A DNA stretch of 12,813 nucleotides, from NCBI GenBank assembly GCA_001800945.1, contig MGWJ01000036.1, positions 1-12,813 on the forward strand, read 5' to 3'. Positions within the stretch are counted from its first letter, which is position 1; every line of letters begins with the position of its first letter. The position numbers were made by a program, and so were the translations under genes. The stretch comes from Flavobacteria bacterium RIFCSPLOWO2_12_FULL_31_7. Lineage in GTDB: Bacteria; Bacteroidota; Bacteroidia; Flavobacteriales; Flavobacteriaceae. Below are positions 8,584 to 12,813 of the stretch, one piece after another. The notes beneath the pieces were generated by a model. The model worked only from the letters and a program-made list of their open reading frames with translations. It was not told the DNA's origin and searched no databases.

Positions 8584-8763
8584 TTAATTACCACATCCAC
8601 TTGAGCCTTGTCTATCATTAATTGTCCCGTCTCCTCCAGTAGTAGTAAAAACGGTATCGTCATTACCACCATTAGTTGTATTATTTCCTCCGATAATTTG
8701 CTTCAAATTTTTCAACTTTGCAACTTGAAGTTTCTCCAAAGTGAATTTTTTTTCTTTTTTCAT
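8584..8763 (-). CDS. Class I lanthipeptide-type RiPP precursor, 59 aa
   Basis: A short ORF found by translating the minus strand from the ATG at 8763-8761 to a double stop (TAATAA, first stop at 8586-8584). The leader is Lys/Leu-rich (MKKEKKFTLEKLQVAKLKNL, then KQIIGG), the style seen in Bacteroidetes precursors, with a GG site at residues 25-26. The 33-residue core begins NNTTNGG and ends GSSGCGN. It holds seven Thr (29, 30, 37, 40, 41, 42, 47), two Ser (54, 55) and one Cys (57), and is rich in Gly, Asn and Asp. It has no proline. The S8 protease gene starts 6 bases downstream, followed by both LanB genes, so dehydration is the expected modification. With a single Cys, at most one lanthionine ring can form, most simply Ser54 to Cys57. 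It lies just after a TAGGTTTG promoter box. The exact product structure and activity are unknown. Confidence 0.9.
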   Translation of the reverse strand: MKKEKKFTLEKLQVAKLKNLKQIIGGNNTTNGGNDDTVFTTTGGDGTINDRQGSSGCGN

Positions 8764-8788
8764 TTTATGTGTTTTAAAAATTAAGCTG

Positions 8789-8796
8789 CAAACCTA
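8789..8796 (-). promoter_or_regulatory. -7 box TAGGTTTG of the precursor operon
   Basis: The minus strand reads TAGGTTTG, an exact TAnnTTTG match, 25 bases before the precursor ATG. Start of transcription would fall near 8783. No TTG -33 element is visible 17-23 bases upstream; the DNA there is plain A/T. A missing -33 box fits a promoter that needs an activator. Confidence 0.6.
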
Positions 8797-8829
8797 AAAT
8801 TTGAATATGAAATAATAAAATTATACTTC

Positions 8830-8849
8830 TCGAAATTCAAGAATTTCGA
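8830..8849. promoter_or_regulatory. Perfect palindrome, candidate operator for the precursor promoter
   Basis: TCGAAATTC (8830-8838) and GAATTTCGA (8841-8849) form a perfect 9-bp inverted repeat with a 2-base centre. Relative to the transcription start implied by the TAGGTTTG box it covers about -47 to -66, a usual place for an activator. The half-site TCGAAATTC recurs at 10707-10715 upstream of the regulator gene. A 2-base centre and the lack of a following T tract argue against a terminator of the regulator gene, but that reading is not excluded. Confidence 0.5.
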
Positions 8850-8884
8850 TAATTTTATAATATAAAAATCTCATAGACAACAAC

Positions 8885-10573
8885 TTAACAACCATTCAAT
8901 TCTTTAACAAAAAACGAGGGTTTAATGCCAGTTCTTCTGTAAAAAGCGTTAGAAAAAGATTCCGCAGTATTAAATCCAGCTTCTTCTGCTAATGCAGCAA
9001 TCGTATATTTTCGCAAACTTTTACTCTTCTTTAATTCTTCAACAATAAAATCAACTCTCAAATCATTAACATAATTAATAAATGTTTTATTTTTATATAC
9101 ATTAATAAATAACGACAAATATTTTGTATTTGTGGCAAACTCATTAGCCAAAAATTGAATGCTAATATTTGCGTTCTTATATTGTTTGTTCTTTTCAAAC
9201 TTGCTTAATTTATCATTTAATTCTTTTACCAAACTACTTGGAAGGTTGATTTCTCTAGCTTGTAATTGATTTGTAGTTACTTCATGAAGAATTTCAGGTT
9301 TTGGAGTTTGATTAATAATTTTTTCAAAGTTTAATTTATACTTTTTCTTTTGTCTATTCTGATAAATACTAATTGACACAAAAAAAAATGCTAAGCCAAT
9401 CAAAAGAATTATTATCCAAAAATATTTTTGTTCATCTTTTCTTAAAGAATTTATTAATGATTCTTTTTCTTTTACCAAGTTTGGCAAATCATAATCATTT
9501 TTAAGTTTTACTGATAATTCTTTGTATTCTTTCTGAAATTGATTTTGAATTTCAAGATAAGTAGTTAAATATTTTAATTGATTTTCTTTATCTCCTTTAT
9601 CTTTATAATAATCGATAATGAATTTATAACCATCAGAAAATTCAGGTAAAATAATTGAATTTGATCTATACAAAGAATCAACCTTAATATAATTTTCTAA
9701 AGCCTTTAAATTTAAATTCAAACCTTGATATGCCTTAGCCATGTAATAGTATGAAGCCAAAATATTAATTTTATCTTTATGCTTAATCATAACCGGTAAT
9801 GCTTTTGATACACTATCTAAAGTTGCATTAAAATTATTCTCTAATACATGATTAGCTCCTTCGTTTAAAATAAAAATATTATTTAAAAATTCATTTTTAG
9901 ATTTCTTTGTCCCATTATATCCCAATTTATTATAGTAACTTGCACTATCTCTATTTTTTAAGGCTTTAAATGTGTCCGCCAAACCAAAGATAGAAGCTTC
10001 ATATGCAAATGCTAAATCTGGGTTATTTTTTTGCTCCTTGTAGAATTGATAACAATCTCTATATAATGGAAGAGCCTCTACAACTTCTCCCATTTTCTCC
10101 GACTTCAAAACAGCAATAGCATATTTTGCTCTATAAAAATAAGTAATATTTTTAGAAAAAGCCAAATTTTGAACTATTAAATAATTATTAATCGCTTCTT
10201 TGTATCTATGTTGTTTAGATAGAAAATGTCCTTTTTCAAGAAATATTACAAATGGATAATTCTTTTCACTAGCTGGAAATTTTACATTATTAATTATACT
10301 ATCAAAATAAATGATTTTTCTAACATCATCATATAATAAAGAATAATAGTAATACCCTCGAGCGATCTTAGGAGAATTATTTTCTTTTTTTGCTTTACTC
10401 AAAAAGGCTCTAGCATATTTTTTTTGAATTTCAATTTTGCCTTCATTCCTAAAAAATACTTCTTTTAACTCATCATAAGACAATGACTCCAAGTTGGACT
10501 TCTTATTTTGCGCTCGAAGAAAAGGAGATAATAGGATAATAAATAAAAGGTATTTGCATAAATATTTGCTCAT
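8885..10573 (-). CDS. Membrane-anchored TPR/AraC-family transcriptional regulator
   Basis: A 562-residue one-component regulator of a type common in Bacteroidetes. A signal-like segment (KYLLFIILLSPFLRAQ) leads into about 350 residues of helical TPR-like repeats (for example RYKEAINNYLIVQNLAF near 123-139 and LNLKALENYIKVDSLY near 287-302), expected in the periplasm. One membrane helix is at about 384-404 (YFWIIILLIGLAFFFVSISI), followed by the basic QNRQKKKYK. The cytoplasmic C-terminus (about 460-560) is an AraC-type double HTH: ISIQFLANEFATNTKYLSLFI for the first helix-turn-helix, then TIAALAEEAGFNTAESFSNA and FYRRTGIKPSFF, the signature AraC recognition region. It lies directly upstream of the precursor operon on the same strand, 121 bases away, so it probably senses an outer signal and controls that operon. 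Start is an ATG at 10573-10571, with TACTTTTG upstream. Confidence 0.9.
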   Translation of the reverse strand: MSKYLCKYLLFIILLSPFLRAQNKKSNLESLSYDELKEVFFRNEGKIEIQKKYARAFLSKAKKENNSPKIARGYYYYSLLYDDVRKIIYFDSIINNVKFPASEKNYPFVIFLEKGHFLSKQHRYKEAINNYLIVQNLAFSKNITYFYRAKYAIAVLKSEKMGEVVEALPLYRDCYQFYKEQKNNPDLAFAYEASIFGLADTFKALKNRDSASYYNKLGYNGTKKSKNEFLNNIFILNEGANHVLENNFNATLDSVSKALPVMIKHKDKINILASYYYMAKAYQGLNLNLKALENYIKVDSLYRSNSIILPEFSDGYKFIIDYYKDKGDKENQLKYLTTYLEIQNQFQKEYKELSVKLKNDYDLPNLVKEKESLINSLRKDEQKYFWIIILLIGLAFFFVSISIYQNRQKKKYKLNFEKIINQTPKPEILHEVTTNQLQAREINLPSSLVKELNDKLSKFEKNKQYKNANISIQFLANEFATNTKYLSLFINVYKNKTFINYVNDLRVDFIVEELKKSKSLRKYTIAALAEEAGFNTAESFSNAFYRRTGIKPSFFVKELNGC

Positions 10574-10598
10574 ATTTTTGGATTTTCTTTAAAAAAAC

Positions 10599-10606
10599 CA
10601 AAAGTA
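10599..10606 (-). promoter_or_regulatory. Candidate -7 box TACTTTTG of the regulator gene
   Basis: The minus strand reads TACTTTTG, an exact TAnnTTTG match, ending 25 bases before the regulator ATG at 10573. This is the same distance as the box in front of the precursor. No obvious -33 TTG is seen. Confidence 0.45.
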
Positions 10607-10690
10607 ATGATTATTTAACATTTTTGGAGTATTATTCTTTCAAAAAATAACAAACTAAAAATCAACGACTTACAGCTAAAAACAAAAATA

Positions 10691-10721
10691 ATTCATGAAA
10701 TTCGAGTCGAAATTCATGAAT
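10691..10721. repeat. 31-base near-perfect palindrome upstream of the regulator
   Basis: Arms ATTCATGAAATTCGA (10691-10705) and TCGAAATTCATGAAT (10707-10721) pair at 14 of 15 positions around a central G; the only mismatch is A10700 with A10712. The right arm contains TCGAAATTC, the half-site of the palindrome at 8830-8849. It lies about 118-148 bases upstream of the regulator ATG. A binding site for the AraC-type regulator (autoregulation) is the simplest reading. Confidence 0.6.
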
Positions 10722-10861
10722 ACAGACATACAAAATTTGCTTCATATCACACAAATCCCATTTCTTTGTCATGTTCTGAAAACAAAAACTTGCAAGTTAA
10801 AAATGACGAACTAAAAAAGAATTATCAGATTTCTTAAAAACTGTTTATTAGGAGTAGAGAG

Positions 10862-10950
10862 AAAGTTGGCTGTACTTTTAATATTAAAATTCCAACTATA
10901 AAAAAAGCAGTCAAACTTTTAAATAGTATTGGCGTACTAAAGTTGACTGC
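10862..10950. repeat. Three copies of AAAGTTGRCTGY upstream of the secreted-protein gene
   Basis: Copies lie at 10862-10873 (AAAGTTGGCTGT, direct), 10907-10919 (inverted, reading AAAGTTTGACTGC on the minus strand, with one extra T) and 10939-10950 (AAAGTTGACTGC, direct). The last two form an inverted repeat with a loop of about 19 bases, ending 25 bases before the ATG at 10976. They could be operator half-sites around a start-proximal promoter, or a leader-RNA hairpin. Confidence 0.5.
10864..10897. repeat. Nested inverted repeat around TTTTAATATTAAAA
   Basis: AGTTGG (10864-10869) pairs with CCAACT (10892-10897). Inside lies TTTTAATATTAAAA (10876-10889), a perfect 14-base palindrome. It overlaps the first AAAGTTGRCTGY copy, so protein binding and RNA folding are both possible readings. 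No T tract follows, so it does not look like a terminator. Confidence 0.35.
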
Positions 10951-10975
10951 AGTTAATTTTAAAAAAACAAATATA

Positions 10976-11497
10976 ATGAAAAAAATGTTATTTGGCTTAA
11001 TTGCCACAGTTATGTTGAGTGTTAGTGGAAATGCGCAAACAATTACAAATGAAGATTTAAGACTACAGCTTTCAAAATCAATGGTTAGTCTTGTTAATGA
11101 TTTAAAACCAAATTATAAATCAGGAATGACATATAAAGACTTTACAAATGTAATTCTAGCAGGAAATACAAATTCAACAATTCCTACAACTGGAGACAAT
11201 TTACTAAGAAAAGCCCATTCATTTTTAGAAAAAAATACAACTGAAAATGAAATACTTAAGACTTACAACGGACAAGAAATGGCTGATGCATACTATTTTT
11301 TAAAAGACAGTAAAGATGCGAAAGAAGGAGCTATTAAAGTTTTTGGAAATGAAATCATCGAAAAAACGAAGTTTGGTCAAAATATGTTAGACTCAAGAGT
11401 AGCATGTTGCAAATGGCTATCTAATGCATGGAATTGGGTTTGGGGACATAAAGATGAAATTATTGAAATAATATGTTTGTTCACCACTTTGTGCTAA
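10976..11497 (+). CDS. Secreted protein with Cys/Trp-rich C-terminal tail, unknown family
   Basis: I do not recognise this 173-residue protein. The ATG at 10976 gives a clean signal peptide (MKKMLFGLIATVMLSVSGNA, cleavage before Gln21); an upstream TTG at 10943 lies inside a hairpin and is less likely. Residues 21-140 are polar and probably helical. All four cysteines (144, 145, 167, 173) and all four tryptophans (147, 152, 154, 156) sit in the last 30 residues: a CC pair, then KWLSNAWNWVWG, an acidic EIIEII stretch, and CLFTTLC at the very end. Two disulfides could tie this tail into a compact hydrophobic hairpin. The layout resembles a pro-protein carrying a C-terminal peptide, such as a bacteriocin or signal, but this is inference. 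Downstream, 53 bases on, is a lipoprotein aspartic protease that could process it. A hairpin at 11508-11532 separates the two. Confidence 0.75.
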   Translation: MKKMLFGLIATVMLSVSGNAQTITNEDLRLQLSKSMVSLVNDLKPNYKSGMTYKDFTNVILAGNTNSTIPTTGDNLLRKAHSFLEKNTTENEILKTYNGQEMADAYYFLKDSKDAKEGAIKVFGNEIIEKTKFGQNMLDSRVACCKWLSNAWNWVWGHKDEIIEIICLFTTLC

Positions 11498-11507
11498 TAA
11501 AACAAAA

Positions 11508-11532
11508 AGGAGGTTGTATAAAACAACCTCCT
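11508..11532. terminator. Strong intercistronic hairpin, AGGAGGTTGT/ACAACCTCCT
   Basis: A perfect 10-bp stem (11508-11517 with 11523-11532) and a 5-base loop (ATAAA) lie 10 bases after the stop of the secreted-protein gene. On the plus strand it is followed by A-rich, not T-rich, sequence, so it may only partly stop transcription or protect the upstream mRNA end. That would raise the level of the secreted protein over the protease. On the minus strand it is followed by TTTTTGTTTTATTA and looks like a normal terminator of antisense transcription. Confidence 0.6.
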
Positions 11533-11550
11533 AAATAAAAACATTTAATT

Positions 11551-12690
11551 ATGAAAAAACAACTTTTACCATTACTACTTATTATTACTTCTTGCAAATC
11601 ATTCCAAGAATTCAGCGAACAAGAATATACATTAAATGAATTCGGGAAACAGAACATGATCATAAAGGATAACAAACCTTTGCTAGAAGTTACGGTCAAT
11701 AATGAAAAAGGTTATTTTTTATTTGATACTGGAGCAACAGGATCCATAATTACAGATAGTTTATACTTAAAAAAAATTAAATCTAAAGAAAACTTAAAAA
11801 AAACAAGAAGTTTAACAAATGCGAGCGGAACAACTATTGAAGCTTATAAAGTTAAAACCGATGAAATTAAGTCCGAAATTTTTGATTCTAAAAAAATCCT
11901 TTTATCATATTATAAACTAAGTACATCCCAAAAAAATGTCATAAAATGCTCTAAAGATAATCTTCTGGATAAAGAAATTGGAATTATTGGAATAGATAAT
12001 TTTATAAACTCAGACAAAACTGTTTTATTAAACTTTGATAATAATACTATTGAAGTTTTAAACGAAAATTGTAATAAAAATGGATATTTTGAAACTGATG
12101 GAAAAATTCAAAAACTTAATAAAAAAATATATTTACCCATCACGCTTAACAATAAAAAAATAAATTTTCTATTTGACACTGGAAATAACAGCAACTTACT
12201 AATAAAAGAAAATGAGTTTATAAATCTTACTCCTGATTATGAAGGACAAATGATCATAGGTAATTTTAATGGATTTTCTATTCAAAAAATAAAATCATAC
12301 CAAAACATTGCTTTTAATAATTTTTATTTTCCAATTGAAAACCAAAATATTATATCGTTAAACCCGTTCAAAACAAATACAATGGGAATGAAATTTATAA
12401 ATAAATTTAATTGGCTTTTAGACTTTAAAAACAAGAAAATATATATACAAAAAAACAAAAATCCTTTTGAGGATAAATTAACTATTCCTAAAGACTTACA
12501 AGTTTTAAATTTAAATGGAAAACTAATTATAGGATTTAAAAGTAACAAAACAAAAAAATTCAAAATTAACGACGAAATAATTTCTGTAAATAACATAGCA
12601 ATAAATCCAGAAAATATATGCGAAATGCAGAATCTATTGAATAGTACTACAAATTGGGAAGATTTAAAAATTGATGCAAAAAACAATTAA
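11551..12690 (+). CDS. Lipoprotein aspartic protease with two DTG motifs and PDZ-like tail
   Basis: A 379-residue putative aspartyl peptidase of the retropepsin-like type. A lipobox (LLLIITSC, Cys15) predicts a lipid anchor outside the cytoplasm. Two catalytic-type motifs are present: FLFDTGATGSII (DTG at 59-61) and FLFDTGNNSNLL (DTG at 209-211). Each is followed by the matching hydrophobic-Gly element: GIIGIDNF near 144-151, and TMGMKFINKFNWLLDFKNKK near 277-296. This suggests one chain carrying two retropepsin-like lobes, so the active site can form within a single molecule. The last 60 residues (IIGFKSNKTKKFKINDEIIS and VNNIAINPENICEMQNLL) match the C-terminal half of a PDZ domain. It is 53 bases downstream of the secreted-protein gene and 6 bases upstream of another lipoprotein gene, so it is probably in an operon with them. 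Processing of the neighbouring secreted protein is a guess from position. Confidence 0.85.
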   Translation: MKKQLLPLLLIITSCKSFQEFSEQEYTLNEFGKQNMIIKDNKPLLEVTVNNEKGYFLFDTGATGSIITDSLYLKKIKSKENLKKTRSLTNASGTTIEAYKVKTDEIKSEIFDSKKILLSYYKLSTSQKNVIKCSKDNLLDKEIGIIGIDNFINSDKTVLLNFDNNTIEVLNENCNKNGYFETDGKIQKLNKKIYLPITLNNKKINFLFDTGNNSNLLIKENEFINLTPDYEGQMIIGNFNGFSIQKIKSYQNIAFNNFYFPIENQNIISLNPFKTNTMGMKFINKFNWLLDFKNKKIYIQKNKNPFEDKLTIPKDLQVLNLNGKLIIGFKSNKTKKFKINDEIISVNNIAINPENICEMQNLLNSTTNWEDLKIDAKNN

Positions 12691-12696
12691 AATTAT

Positions 12697-12813
12697 ATGA
12701 AAAAAATTCAATCTTTATTGCTATTTATTCTCTTAATAAATTGCAAAACATTAACAAAAGTCAGCTACGGAGTAAAAAATCCAAATTTTAAAAAAAACAA
12801 TGATTTATATAGT
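12697..12813 (+). CDS. Putative lipoprotein, 3' end outside window
   Basis: The ATG at 12697 lies 6 bases after the aspartic protease stop. The 39 visible codons begin MKKIQSLLLFILLINC, a lipoprotein signal with lipobox LINC (Cys16), followed by KTLTKVSYGVKNPNFKKNND. The frame is open to the end of the window. I do not recognise the family. Same strand and tight spacing place it in the operon with the aspartic protease. Confidence 0.7.
   Translation, partial: MKKIQSLLLFILLINCKTLTKVSYGVKNPNFKKNNDLYS

Larger units (their letters stand above)
10574..10975. other. 402-base palindrome-rich intergenic region between divergent genes
   Basis: This gap separates the minus-strand regulator (start 10573) from the plus-strand secreted protein (start 10976). 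It holds, from left to right, a TACTTTTG box for the regulator, a near-perfect 31-base palindrome (10691-10721), a nested hairpin around TTTTAATATTAAAA (10864-10897) and a large inverted repeat (10907-10950). I see no credible protein gene. A 39-codon ORF at 10695-10814 starts inside the palindrome and resembles nothing I know. No exact TAnnTTTG box faces right; TACTTTTA (10873-10880) and TAGTATTG (10924-10931) each match all but one fixed base. Confidence 0.6.

Noticed and set aside
8830..8849. Palindrome read as the terminator of the regulator gene
   Set aside because: The centre is only two bases and no T tract follows on the minus strand. The operator reading fits better, though partial termination is not excluded.
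10695..10814. 39-codon plus-strand ORF starting inside the 31-base palindrome
   Set aside because: No signal, leader or domain is seen, and the start depends on the palindrome's own ATG. Chance is the better explanation.
10619..10837. 72-codon open plus-strand frame without a usable start
   Set aside because: No ATG or GTG, and TTG only near its end. It could be a remnant of a lost gene but there is no similarity to support it.
11481..11699. 72-codon minus-strand ORF across the 11508-11532 hairpin
   Set aside because: It overlaps the 5' end of the well-supported aspartic protease and has no family signature.
12324..12686. 120-codon minus-strand ORF inside the aspartic protease gene
   Set aside because: Phe/Ile-rich translation expected from the reverse of an A-rich gene. 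The sense strand has clear motifs.
1..12813. CRISPR arrays, insertion sequences, tRNA or rRNA genes
   Set aside because: No regularly spaced repeats, transposase motifs with terminal repeats, or structural RNA signatures were seen on either strand.

Overview
The window is AT-rich DNA from a member of the Bacteroidetes, most likely a Flavobacteriaceae. The evidence is the flavobacterial ctaB / cytochrome oxidase subunit III pair, the lack of Shine-Dalgarno-based starts, promoter boxes of the Bacteroidetes type TAnnTTTG, a TPR/AraC hybrid regulator, and a GG-type RiPP leader of the style found in this phylum.

Layout. (1) 1-1373, minus strand: conserved respiratory genes, heme O synthase (ctaB) followed by the 5' part of a heme-copper oxidase subunit III. 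(2) 1374-1646: intergenic, with a perfect 12-bp terminator hairpin. (3) 1647-8763, minus strand: one compact operon read from right to left. It encodes a 59-residue lanthipeptide-type precursor (8584-8763), a lipoprotein subtilisin-like protease, a LanB glutamylation protein, a separate LanB elimination protein, and a periplasmic prolyl oligopeptidase that is interrupted by one in-frame TAA. Spacings are +6, -1, -8 and +10 bases, and no LanC cyclase or exporter lies inside the operon. (4) 8885-10573, minus strand: a membrane-anchored TPR/AraC regulator directly upstream of the precursor. (5) 10574-10975: a non-coding interval rich in palindromes. (6) 10976-12813, plus strand: a second, divergent operon encoding a secreted protein with a Cys/Trp-rich C-terminal tail, a lipoprotein aspartic protease with two DTG motifs and a PDZ-like tail, and the start of another lipoprotein.

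How the parts may work together. The precursor would be dehydrated on Ser/Thr by the split LanB pair in the cytoplasm. After export, its leader would be removed at the GG site, with the S8 lipoprotein as the best candidate protease. The nearby regulator shares a 9-base palindromic half-site (TCGAAATTC) between its own upstream region and the precursor promoter region, so it is the natural candidate for controlling the cluster. The core has only one Cys and there is no local LanC. The product may therefore be mainly a linear dehydrated peptide, with at most one thioether ring. The divergent secreted-peptide/aspartic-protease operon may be a second peptide-maturation system, but that is inference. 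The main novelties are the minimal LanB-S8 operon with its short precursor gene, the single-codon loss of the prolyl oligopeptidase, the shared palindromes, and the Cys/Trp-rich secreted protein.
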